Shown here piece by piece: positions 12,101-24,100 of a stretch of 64,000 bases of DNA (the stretch's first letter is position 1; each line of letters starts with the position of its first letter). The DNA comes from Macrocystis pyrifera (Eukaryota > Sar > Phaeophyceae > Laminariales > Laminariaceae): contig JASSKH010000004.1 of the NCBI GenBank assembly GCA_031763025.1, forward strand, positions 2,232,001 through 2,296,000, written 5' to 3'. The translations under genes were made by a program, and so were the position numbers. The notes under the pieces were generated by a model, which saw only the letters and a list, made by a program, of their open reading frames with translations, did no database searches and was not told where the DNA came from.

Positions 12101-15100
12101 CACACCATTACCACTGCTACGCAGATATTGTAAAGGTAGAAGCAGCATGCACTCTACAAAATCCTACCAGGTATGCTACTACGACTACTAACTACAAACT
12201 ATACCACCAAGTACTACTGCTAGAGCATGACCAACCGCTCATACACTACAGGCAACCTTATGGCAAACAGAGAGGTCAAGGAACCACGCGGTACAATGTG
12301 TTGAGGCATATGGCCTCTGCCAGATGATATCAGCAAGAGGGCTTCCAGCGAGGGACTCCACCAGTCTCGCTGGCCTCGCACTCAGTAAGTCTTGTTCTTA
12401 GAGCTTGTATTATCACGGAGTGATCCTCATCGGACCACGAGCCAGGTGGCTAGGGGACATCACACAGGATCCCCGGCCACTGCTCCACTCACACATGCGA
12501 TTACACTGAAACCTCCACGGCTTGGTATCTTTTGGCTACAGCACCCCCAAAGCGAGTTCACTCGACACGAACGAGCTTGACAAAACCAAAAAACCAAGAC
12601 GAAATCGCATGCGGCAAATCACAAATCAATGCTGAACTCTGAAGCAATTTTAATCTTGAGCGCACGGGTCATCCGTAATTTGCGCAATTCCTTCACGACG
12701 AATTCAGGCGCAGCAGAATAAATCGACCGCAAAGACTCCCACGTGCGCTCCTCTGCTTCGAAACCATCCCAATCGACCAAGACAATCACCTCGTTGGCAT
12801 CATCTTCGGCCACATGCACCAAAGCATTCATGCGGCATTCACCCTGCGCAAAGGAATGTTGGAAAACATCCTTCAGATCAGCGGTGACGTTCAACGTCGC
12901 ATCCGCATAAAATCAAAAATCAAAGTGCACCACTTCTCCCGGAGCGGTACCATGCACCGTGTCTCCGTAGGGACGAGGAATGAGTGCACCTGCACGCGTG
13001 TCTACACAGTGCAAACACTGGCGAACGAATTCGCGAACCTGAGAATCCATGTGAGGCCAAACACAATATTCCTTCAGGCGAAACAAAGTCGGCGCCACAC
13101 CACGGTGACCAGCCGAGCGCATGTGCGCGCACACCATCAAACGAGTTTGAAGAGCAAGATCATCCGGCGGAATCCACAAGACGTCACGCACCCCAACACG
13201 CACACGAAACAAACCATCATCGGCCAAGGTAGCTTGACCGAAGGTTGTCGAAAATTCATGAACACCAACGCCGATACGAGCGACAGACCTTTGTTGCGAG
13301 GCACGAATCACATCCAATGCGGGAAGCGAATCGTCAGCATTACATGGGCTGTGCACGGCAACCGAACGAACAGGCACCGTAGGAACTTTGACCCAACGAG
13401 ACAACAGATCCCCCCAACAGTTTCGATCGCCAGGGATGTGTTCGATTGCATAGCGGTATTGTCCTAAAACACCCTTCCAATTCTCTAGGCGTTGTGCCAT
13501 GGTCTTTGTGACCGTCGTGACACACTTCTCCGGATTGAAAATGTACTGCAAGTTTCGATGATCAGTAAAGATATGAACACCACCCCAAAGCAGGTATTCG
13601 AGCCTCCGGAACGTATTAACGATCGCAAAACCTTCTTTGTCGACAGTCGCCCAGCGCAACTGCGAACCTGTGAACGAACCACTCAGAAATCCGAGAGGCT
13701 CGTGAGACATGCTTTCCAACGCCAATCCACTGCGAAATTCGTGTTCAGGCACTTGGGTGAGAAAACTACCCCAATGGAAATCAGAAGCGTCAGGAAACAT
13801 CAAAACAACGCACCCGGGACGAGGATGATGAAGCGGCACTGCTTGCGCCACCAAACCCCGTGCGGCATTCCACGCCCGCACCCGATCCTCCGTCCACGCG
13901 GTATCCTTGATGACACGATTGCGCGCCACTCGCTTAGTCCGACGTGTAGCCCCAACAAGGAGCTCCTCCAAAAAATCACGTAACGGTGCTACCGTTTCCG
14001 CTAAACGTGGTAACGATGTTCGCAACCAGTTGACAGCCTGCAAGAATTGCATTAGTTCTCCAGCGTTTTCGGGACGACGCATTTCACTTAAACCTTGCAC
14101 TCGAGCGGGGTCATGGGACACGACACCATTGGAATACACCTTACCACACCAGACCAGTTCACGAGAGAAGAAGGTACACTTGTGGGCGGCGACAAACAGT
14201 CCAACATTCTCCAGGCGTTCAAGAATGTCATCAAGCAGCTGCAGAAGAGCTTCTTCGGTGTCTGCGAAAAAGAAAACGTCATCGACCCAAACTTTGCAAT
14301 CCAAACCACGCAACACTTCAGTCATGACACCTTGGAAATAAGAAGTCGCATTCAAAACACCTTGGGGAACACGGGTAGGCGTGAACAAACCGTCGCTTGT
14401 CGCCATGGTGAAGACGTCTTGCGCCTCCGGAGCCAAAGGCATCTGCCAGTACCCTTGAAGTAGGTCCAGCTTGCCGAAGAAACGCGCCCCCAGCAGATCT
14501 CCCATGTCTTCATGGTTGGGCATGACGCCCGGGGACTTCTCCACCTGTGCGTTCACCGCCGAGTAGTCGCTCACCAAACGGAAAGAGTCCTTCTTGGGCA
14601 CCGCCATCGCCGGACTCGCCCACACCGCCTGGATGTTGTGGTAGACAAAGCCAAAAAACACCAAAGCAGCAATGCACTTCGAGAGCCAGTCCCTTTTTGT
14701 CGGTTCGTACCGACGTGGCGTTGCCTTGACAGGCTTCGCCTGTTGCTTCAGCTGCACTCGCATCGGCTCCACTTGCGCTGGCGGATCACCACACAGCGCA
14801 CGGCGAAAAGCACCCACGCGACGAGCCAAAATTTCGCGCAAACGGGTTGCTCCGCCGACGCTTAATCCACTCTGCTCTGCCTGCTGCACGCTGTCCTCCA
14901 ACGCCCGTTCTCGGGCCGTCCGCTCCTCCTCCGGATCCATGAACATGTCTGGCCCCCGGTCGACCAAATGTTCCACCGCCTTGTCCTCCGGAGCATCCAC
15001 CGTAGCCTCGGTCTGAAAAGCACGCACGGAAACCGTCACTCTGCGCGCCGCAAGGTAACTCGGAGTCTCCACACCGGTCGATACCGGCACTGCGCGAGGG

Positions 15101-18100
15101 CGAAGCTTCTCCAGAGCTTCACGGTAGACGTCGATGCCAAGAGCTTTCATGGTAGCCATGCCAAACAGAACGACGTTATCTGTACCAGGCATGACCGCGA
15201 AAGTGATGGGCTCCAATTTCACCGCTCCCCACGGCGTCCGTACACTCACGGCAATCGGCACCGTTTTGTGCGTGACCATCACTGAAACACCCGTAGCGGT
15301 TTTCGCCTGCTGCGGGCCATTTTCGAACGGAATTTGCAGATCGGCGCCGCCGAAATGCGAAGACAGCTGCTGAAGTAAACCGACACCGATGGACGTGAGC
15401 GCCGACCCCGAATCAAGGATCACACGCGCCATCAGCGAACCAACCGACCCTGGCAAAGAGAGATCAGCGCGTAAACACTCAGCGCTGCGATCGACAGGCA
15501 CTTCACCTGCCGTTGAACTCTGGTCGGTACCAAGAGTCACCTGACGCCATGGCTGCCCTCCTACAGCCGGCGCCGAAGAAATAGAATCGGCGGTCCACCC
15601 CGACCAAGACGTCGAATATACAGACGGTTCCGGCGCTACCGCCCCTGCAGCAGCACCAGACACTGACTCCGCCCGCTCGGTGGATGGCGAAGTTCTCGCT
15701 CCAGCAGCACCCACCGATGTTCCAGCTCCTCCAACGTATACAGCTCGGCCGGCAACAGACGAACCAGATCCCGACCCAGCGGCTCCTGCCGCTGGCGCAC
15801 CAGAAGTTGAAGAAGCAACAGCAGAAGTTCCACCGCCCGCTGTCAATTGATTGCCACCACGGCCACCGCGCCCGCGTCCATGGTTGAATCTGCCCCGGCC
15901 GCCATTACGGCCCCCGCGATACCCTGACGACCCGCGCCCACCACTGCTGGGAGCTGTGCCGCCACCGCGAGCTTTTGGGCAATCAGAAACATAATGGTTG
16001 GGATCACCACACTCGAAACAGACGCGAACAAACGACTTTTTCGCGGACTGCTGCTGCTTTCGTTTCGGTTTCTGCTGCTGTTGGCGTCGCGGTTCAGCTG
16101 CCCCTGCAGCATCTTTCCGACCATACGCCTCGATGAATTTCCACTGTTCTGCAGCAGAAAAAATTTGGTCCATGACCGATGCCGGGTCCTTCTTCCACCC
16201 TGCAGCGTACGTTAGCTGACCTTTTACGTACTTTTTGAACTCGGACGGCCATAAGCCATCCACCAACGCCATGCTCACAAATTCCGCCGGTCCGGGCAAC
16301 CACGAACGGTCCTGCGCGCGGTACATGGCATGCACCGCGTGATTCTCCGCAAAATACTTTTCCATAGCGGAGTTTACCATCATCGCGCGGTCTTTGACGG
16401 ATGTTTCACCGCCCTGCTTTTCATCGCGCCTCATTGAGAGAACGCGACGCAAGTCCGCTGCCGCCCGCGAGGTGTCAAATCTGTTGCTGGTGGTTGTGTA
16501 ACCAGCGTGCTGCCTAACAGCGTCCAACAACTCCGAGGCGGTCATCGTAGTCTGATGCTTGTAAAATCCCTCAAAACACCGATGAATGTAATTGGGGATA
16601 AGCTGGCCCATGCTCACTTTGGAGTGCTGAACCACCCCCTGAGCGTTGGCGAGCTGCAGCCGTTCCTCATAATCGAGGTACGCTGCGTAAAAAACACGAG
16701 AGGCCTGCTCGGTCCACACCTCTCCGTATTTCGGTGGAGTCAGAGACTCCCCTACCACCAGCGGCGTGCTTGCCGTGTGCGCCATAATCCACAGCAGTCC
16801 ACCTGGACTCTACTGTAATAACGGAGAAACTGCCGCCTGACCTGTGCGTCCTCCAGCTCCCGGAGCGTCCTCCCCTGCTGTGCGCTTCAAGCCGTTTCGA
16901 TCCGTCCAACGGGCCAACTGCCTTCCCAGCTGTGACCCAATACTCCGCAGCCGAAAACTCCTCCAACAGAAGTTCCGCGAATATCTAGATATTATGGCCT
17001 CTGCCAGATGATATCAGCAAGAGGGCTTCCAGCGAGGGACTCCACCAGTCTCGCTGGCCTCGCACTCAGTAAGTCTTGTTCTTAGAGCTTGTATTATCAC
17101 GGAGTGATCCTCATCGGACCACGAGCCAGGTGGCTAGGGGACATCACACAGGATCCCCGGCCACTGCTCCACTCACACATGCGATTACACTGAAACCTCC
17201 ACGGCTTGGTATCTTTTGGCTACAGGCATGACTACTACGCTGTTACACTATACACCGCCGCCAGGAATTAGATTCATTGCAGGTAGAAGCAGCATGAATA
17301 TATACCACACTAGTGCTTACTACTACGACTTCTGCTAATATGAGTATGCTTGCCATCTGGCAACGTGCAGCATGAGCTTCAACTCTGACTAGTCAAAACA
17401 CTCCTGAAAGGAGAAAACGACGGAAATAAAGGAAATGCATGCTGTGGTCTAGCTAACTTCTATGTCTACTTCCTGTGCCTACTTCCTGCTGTGTTTCATC
17501 CACAGTACTCTATTGTTGTACTCTATCTCAACATGTGCTCTTTGCATTATAGTTTTACGTCCGAAATCACCTCCAAACTCTATCCCCACGACATTAGCGT
17601 GGGTTTGTCACCCCCCCCCCCCCCCCCCTGCTCCTGATCGCTTCCTGACGGTCCGAAAGCTGAAGTTTGAATCGCGACACCATTGATATTAGTCAATGTA
17701 TAGGTTACGTATTATATACGGTGGAGGGCATCTACTGCTATTGGCCAGGTAGAAGAACAGTATGCAGACGGCAACAACAGCGGACACCGCCACCACAACG
17801 ACTACGGCTATCAATATTGCTACTACATACAGTACAGGTAATATTACTGCTATTAGACAGGCTTTAATAGAGGCAACATGCACTCGGTACCATGGGCTAC
17901 TATTGACATTAATACTAAAACTACAACTATTATATTGCTTTGTTCCAAGTGGCCGCTTTTTCCGGAATAGTCCACTTTTCTCATTTTGGCCGCTCGTCTT
18001 CTCTTGTGCTTCCTGCTGCGGGGGCTGCAGCGGGATAGCGTGGACAGTACGGTGCAAGCGTCGGCCTACCATTACTACTACTACTACTACTACTACTACC

Positions 18101-21100
18101 ACTCGTACTCTTACTACCACTACTGCTACTACTGTACTATTACAACAACTACTACTGGTGCAAACCGAGACAAGGGGGGTAGAGGAAGATGGGCTGCAGA
18201 ATGAGCCTGGCTCTGTGGCTGTTGCCATGTTCAATTTCCTGCTGCTGAGAGCGTGCGACTGGACTACTCGTTATGTATGATTCCTACAAACACATACCTA
18301 CTACCTATTTCCCCCAGGTAGGCATGCCGAGGGAGCCGGTTTTGTGGTCACGTACGTGCTCGGTGTGAGGCGTGCGGTGTACGTCAAACGAGGTGAATGA
18401 CACACGACGTTCGACAGACGTTTACTGCTGCTGCTGCCGAGGTTGATAAAAACCAAAAGTGGACAAGCGGGAAATTTCAAAATTGTTGATATTTTCAACG
18501 CAGAGAATATTCAGCGGAAAATTCTTCTTCTTCGTCGAAAATACACACAGCTCGTGGTATCATACGGGTTTTATTTTTTACTGGCGACAATAGTAAATGG
18601 GACCTACGGTGCGCACAAATCTTACACTATGTACTATCTATGTTTACTAACAATATTTAGTCCTATTTACAATGGTCCCCCCTAGTTGCACAAATGGAAT
18701 ATCCAGCCAGCAGGGTAGTGTGGGCCATGCCCGGTGCCGCACACCGTGGCAGTACAGGACGGGATACACTCTGGACCTGGCTCTGTAGCTTATGCCCGTT
18801 GCGATTACCTGCTGCTAAGAGCGTGCGACTGGACAACTAGCTAGGTATGACACCAATACCTGGTACCACAAATTCGCCCAGGTAGACGGATCGTTGTGGC
18901 CACGAACGTGCTCGGTGTTAGGTGTACACCACCCGTCGAAGGGCTTGGTGTAACAGACACGACATCCGACAGGTATATGCTGCTGTTGCTGCTATATGTG
19001 TGCTGGTGCTGGTGCTGGTGCTGGTGCTACGTCTTCTGCTGAGGTTGAACACATATGTACAGCAGAGGGAGTGTTCGAGAGTGGCGGGCGATTTACGAAA
19101 AAACAAAGTAGGTTTTCCATGACACCTACTCGGCGTGGTGAAGCGAAAAGAAATCCCTTTTTGTTTAGAGCCAACTCAGCGACGTTCAAGGCCCCAGGTA
19201 CCGCTACGGTTCTCGTCCTGGACCCAGGCATGCGTCGTAATGTAATCATGGCCCCTTTGCTTGCCCCGCAGCCGAATGTGCGAGGAAGAACCCTCGGCGG
19301 ACGGAGAGCAGCATGCCTAAAAATATAAAAGTGCATCTTACACATATACCTATATATACTACTGCTTGTTGCTCTAATTCCCTACTCGAATCAGCGTGCA
19401 AGCTCTTGCTTACTGTTTATATTTACTTCAAAAACAGTACAACGAAGAATACATGTACGTTGTACGAAATTTCCACTGGAAAAAGCTACGCGTAAGTTAC
19501 TGAATTTCACCTTGCACGCATTTGATGTTACGCAAACAGATATTCGCTGAAATTACAATTAGCCATCCATTCGAGGTACGTACATAAACGCGCGGTAGAT
19601 GCCAGCTTAGCAGGTGCGCAAACTGAGATGCTAGAATTCACTATTAGAGATCCATTTATTGGCCTTCACGGGAAAAAACCCAAAATAAATCAAACAATCG
19701 AGGTCATTGAGCCTACTATTACGGGGGTCTATAGTTAACAAGACCAATGGCGTACATAAAAACCTATATGTTGAGATATTTTTACCAACAATATTTGGTC
19801 CTGTTTATTATGGTCCCCCGTAATAGCCAGGGACGCACACTGTGATGTTGAAAATTCACAGCTAGCTGTTGATCACCAACACAAAAATTCTACTTCCAGC
19901 CTACCGGACAGAACAAATGATTGTACGTGGTACAATCGACACGCTACCGTGTGGGGACAACTCGTGCGCTGGGTGGTGCACGACCGCTCGACCTTGCCAT
20001 GAGGCGCTGGAGCTAAAGAAAATATGGTGCTGCGAAGTCTCAATCAAACTTGTAGTAGAGTACACGTTATTGTAGAATACTCGTTGGTGGAGTACGGAGG
20101 TCAAATGTCCTCTCTCATCCCTCTTGGCCGTAACTCTGGAAAATCATCCGAACATGTTTCTATGCAACCCGTTCGGGAAAACATAAACCAAACGTTCAGT
20201 CCAAGACAATTTGCAGCTACATGTATCACTCCAGTCATCCAATCAAAATGGATCATCAGATATTTGTGAGACTATGAACAATTATCTGCTACCAATATGT
20301 CTTACACTACAACATATATACTGGTATAAACGTTTAGAATGGGATGTTCTTCACGCAGGCCACCAAGCGCATTGCACGATATAGCTTTCATGAATATGCG
20401 TCACTAGTAAATCTGTCGATGTTTCGCCTCCTTGAAGCGTGTATTCACCTGGGTTCTACCCAGACGTTCAGTGAGATGTACGACATCCATACTCGCACCC
20501 GGAACTCTGTCAGATATGTGTACAACGTTCATACCGTACCCGGAGCTTCTGTAAGTTACGTACGCCCGTGCGTGCGACCAACCCGGAACTTCAGTGGGTT
20601 CCGTAAGACTTGCATACCCGTACCAGGGGATTGAAAAACCCTATAAACTTAATCTTGGCGAAATCATTTGGAACATTGTTTGAGAAAGCTTGGTGTGGCA
20701 CTTCGTTCAAAGCGTGCTATTATTACGAGGTGTTTAGGTTTCATATTTGTCTACAGAATATATATTTTTTCGTACTCAACGGATTCTCTACCAACCTCGA
20801 TCGACCGATTACCCAGCCCAAGGAAATATTTGCAACACTCTCCCCCCCTCTGAACGGCGGGATCTTTTGGGCGCCGTATGAAGTGCTACTGTGCAGAGTA
20901 TTGCCAACGCATAGTACAGCACAGTACTGTGCAGTACAGTACAGTACAGTACAGCAAAGCAGTAGAGTACAGTACAGTACAGCAAAGCGGTAGAGTACAG
21001 TACAATAGAGTACAGTACAGCACAGTATAGTACAGCACAGTACGGTACAGTACAGTACAGTACGGTACTGTACAGTACCGTGCAGTACAGTACAGCACAG

Positions 21101-24100
21101 TAGAGCAGTAGAGTACAATAGAGTACAGTAGAGTACAGTAGAGTACAGTTGAGTACAATACAGCACAGTACGGTACCGTACTGCACAGTACAGCACGACC
21201 AGTACAGTACAGTACAGCACAGTACTGTGAATGTGTTTCATACTAAGCTCCAGGGGTAAAAGATCGATTAATTACCCAGCCCAGGGTAATACATATATCA
21301 CTCTCCCCGCCTCTGAACGGCGGGATCTTTGGGGCGTCGAACCCGTATACGTCTGTACGCTGACCTACCCGCTTCGTTTCAATACCTGGGGAACCAGGGA
21401 GATATGGTTTTAGGGACGCACGCGCAAGAGTTTCTATAAAAGAAACGTTCGAAGTGAAGTTCAAACCCGTGACCTGGCCGACGTCGAAGGTGATGGTATT
21501 ACCTACTGAGCTATCGTCGGGGTAAGATATCGATCGATGACCCAGCCCAGGGTTATCCTTATCACAGTACAGCACAGCACCTTAGAGCAGAGTACAGTAC
21601 CACGGAATATATTTTTGCATGTATGCAGATCAGCACCCTTAAGCATAACATATGAACATAGCGCGGGCGACCCACTACATATTGAGGTCCGATAAATACA
21701 GTAGCCGCGATCCACTACCGTGTGACCCTTACGTCATAGTAGGACGTGTGATCCACTGAGCATACTGATTCACTATATATCTCTACAGTGCACCCGCCAA
21801 AAAGAACCGTCTAGTACGTAATTGCCATATACGCGTTTGCTTCTGCCCTGGAAGGTGAACCTTGCACTCGTTCTCGATGGGTCTGGCTTCATCCTGGCCG
21901 ATTTCGAGCTGGAGAAGGACTTTGCCATGGACGTCGTTAACGCTTTTGCCGACAGAAACTTGTTCGACAACGGAGGAACCGCATCCTACGTGCAGTACTC
22001 AAGCTCTTTAGTCTCGTCCGCTATGTTCGACAACGCCCAAGACTTCAACGACTTTTCCGATGCCGATGTCCAACATGGGCAAGGCAGAGTCACGTCCATT
22101 GGCATCAATGAAGGCACCCGGCTCCTAGACATTAACCCTGCAAGTGCATCGTTCATGATCGTGATCACCGACGGACAAAGCAACAGCCTCACCGCCACCA
22201 CAGCAGCAGCAGACGCAGCGAGGGCTGAGGGCATAACCGTGTTTGCTGTGGGGGTAGGTGAGTGAGTGTGTGGCATCTCATAGATAGACATAGCGCCCAA
22301 TACATTTTATGGGCGGAGTTGTCGTGATCTCTTTTTTCCATCGGACCGTAGTAAATCACGAGTTCGTTCAAGATTGCGCTTAGTAAATGGGCAAGCCCGG
22401 TTGTTTGAGCATCGCATATCGGGCAAGTATCAACATTCCGGAAAACAATAAAGGGAAACCGTTAACTTGTTAATGTCCCTCCCCAAACTTCGAGAGCGCA
22501 CACAGAACCGATATATCACCTGTTTCCCTGTGCTTTTAACTAACCAACTATCTTCGATGCCTCGAATATACCCTTTCATCTCTCTCTGCAGGCAGCGGAA
22601 CTGGTACTACTGAACTTCTTGCGATCGGAGGCGACGCCGCTAATGTTTTTCAAGTCGCCGAATACGACCTCCTCGACGGTAACACGACTAAAAGAAGGCA
22701 ACTAGCGGTATCGTTCAACAAAGCAGTCAAGTGCCTGGTATTTAGGTCCGATTGGAAGTGTTGAACGGACGATACCTTTCTACACGCGAACATTGTAGGA
22801 GAGAAGTATAGTACATAGTACAGTACAGCATCGCCACTTCCTACTTCTGTGCATACTCCTGGCCCCTGTACTCGCACGTGTGGCGTTGTTGGTATTCAAG
22901 TGGGTACCAGGCACATTGATGTACTTGTTGCACGATTCTTGATGATGGGCTTCCTGAATGGTTTACCTATACACACGCGCTTGTTTGAATGCATGGGCCG
23001 AATCGTCTGGCTATACTGCGCGTGGGCTGCTGCTGCGATTTTTCTTAGCCGTGCTTTGGGCGAGCTTTCGCGCACGATAATTGTGGAGTTGTGATGCCGC
23101 AACGTTACTGTACGTACGTGGTGCACGTGGTGTTAGTCTCAGCGGCAATTTCGTGGCATTTGGAAAACCGCAGTTTACGGCACGCACATGCGGTACTTGG
23201 GGCGAAGTTCACCCACAATGGTAAGGGCTAGCTTTGGGAAAGACGAAATTGACCCTTACTCCAAAATATCGCCCAGAAAAATACAGTTTTCCAACCCTTG
23301 ACTCGTATACATTGGAGATTTTTAATGCGAACGCCTCATCTTCCTGATGGCTCGACTCCCTGTTGCAGGTGTTGTCTTGCAAGCGGTACATTAGTTCGAT
23401 AGTTTTATACAGTAGAATCGTACAATTGTCCTAGCAATAGATGATCAGGCATGCTAAGTCGTTATTTGATTCTGGTTTTCTCATTCTGTTTGCAAGCCTT
23501 CCAACTGTCTGGGCTGATATTGCAGCAGTCCTCTTCGCAGTAGAACGAAACCATATCTGGATCTTGATTAAAGTCTCCTGAATATTCTGATATGCGCATC
23601 GCGCTCATCGAAGCCCGGTGGTCTGTTATGGTATCGTGTTGGAACACTCTTGGCAGTCGGTAGCTCGGCCTTGCAGTGGTGTTGTAAGTGGTGAAACTGC
23701 CTGGCTACTGCTCGGGGGGTACAATGTGAGGATTATCGTTTATTATGTCGGAGGTGTAGTCGAGAATGGCAAACATTGAAAGAACCGAAGGCGACACTAG
23801 AGAGGGAGACACGATATTATGAGATGAACACGCTCCCATTGGCGCTCCGGCTAGATACACCACACGGGATAGCTACGCCGATGATCTACAAAACGCTCCC
23901 TATCCATAACGTAACTTGCTTGGCCCGACGACGCGCGATACTGAGCAGCTGCTACAGTCGTCTACCGACCTGGCAATTGCACTGCACTATTGGTACATGA
24001 ATATAATGCATCGTGCAGACTCGAATGTTGTTGTACTGCAGTCACTGCTGTACAAATTTCATTGCAATGGGGGTTTGTTGCCCGTTTCTATAACGTTGGT

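Larger units (their letters stand above)
12310..17224 (-). mobile_element. Ty3/Gypsy LTR retrotransposon, integrase core deleted
   Basis: Two 231-bp direct repeats (12310-12540, 16994-17224) bound a minus-strand gag-pol. A 5-bp duplication GGCAT flanks it (12305-12309 and 17225-17229). I read no difference between the LTRs, so insertion looks recent. Coding order is gag with zinc knuckle, protease, reverse transcriptase, RNase H, integrase zinc-binding domain, then a chromo-like domain, but the integrase DDE core is absent. It lies antisense in intron 1 of the vWFA-WSC gene and has no counterpart in unit II. Confidence 0.9.
1255..20910 (+). repeat. Segmental duplication, unit I
   Basis: Sequence from about 1255 to 20910 recurs in the same order and orientation from 30640 to about 63555. 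Aligned landmarks by eye: 1270/30660, LINE 4300/32900, 6000/34080, 7240/35250, 8190/36191, exon 1 8931/36878, 9300/37250, 10200/38360, 11800/41040, 19450/41240, 19620/53965, 19950/60030, 20340/62780, 20880/63528. Divergence is substantial outside exon 1. About 7.5 kb (11860-19360) has no counterpart in unit II and includes the Gypsy element. Confidence 0.75.
17225..21854. other. Intron 1 of the vWFA-WSC gene, right part
   Basis: No coding sequence. Contains an 18-base poly-C run (17611-17628), a TAC/ACT microsatellite (18069-18128), a ~565-bp spaced duplication (18205-18450 and 18770-19050), a GGTGCT microsatellite (about 19001-19027), MITE-like pieces, a CAGTA array (20911-21229) and a tRNA-like segment. 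From 19360 it again matches unit II. Confidence 0.4.

Noticed and set aside
12061-12327. 88-codon frame left of the Gypsy element
   Set aside because: Runs through TAC-rich low-complexity sequence into the LTR.
17762-18280. 172-codon Thr-rich frame
   Set aside because: Driven by the TAC/ACT microsatellite; no domain, no conservation.
20741-21241. Long frames rich in Val-Leu-Tyr-Cys-Thr over the CAGTA array
   Set aside because: Translation of a pentanucleotide repeat; open in several frames because the units rarely form stops.
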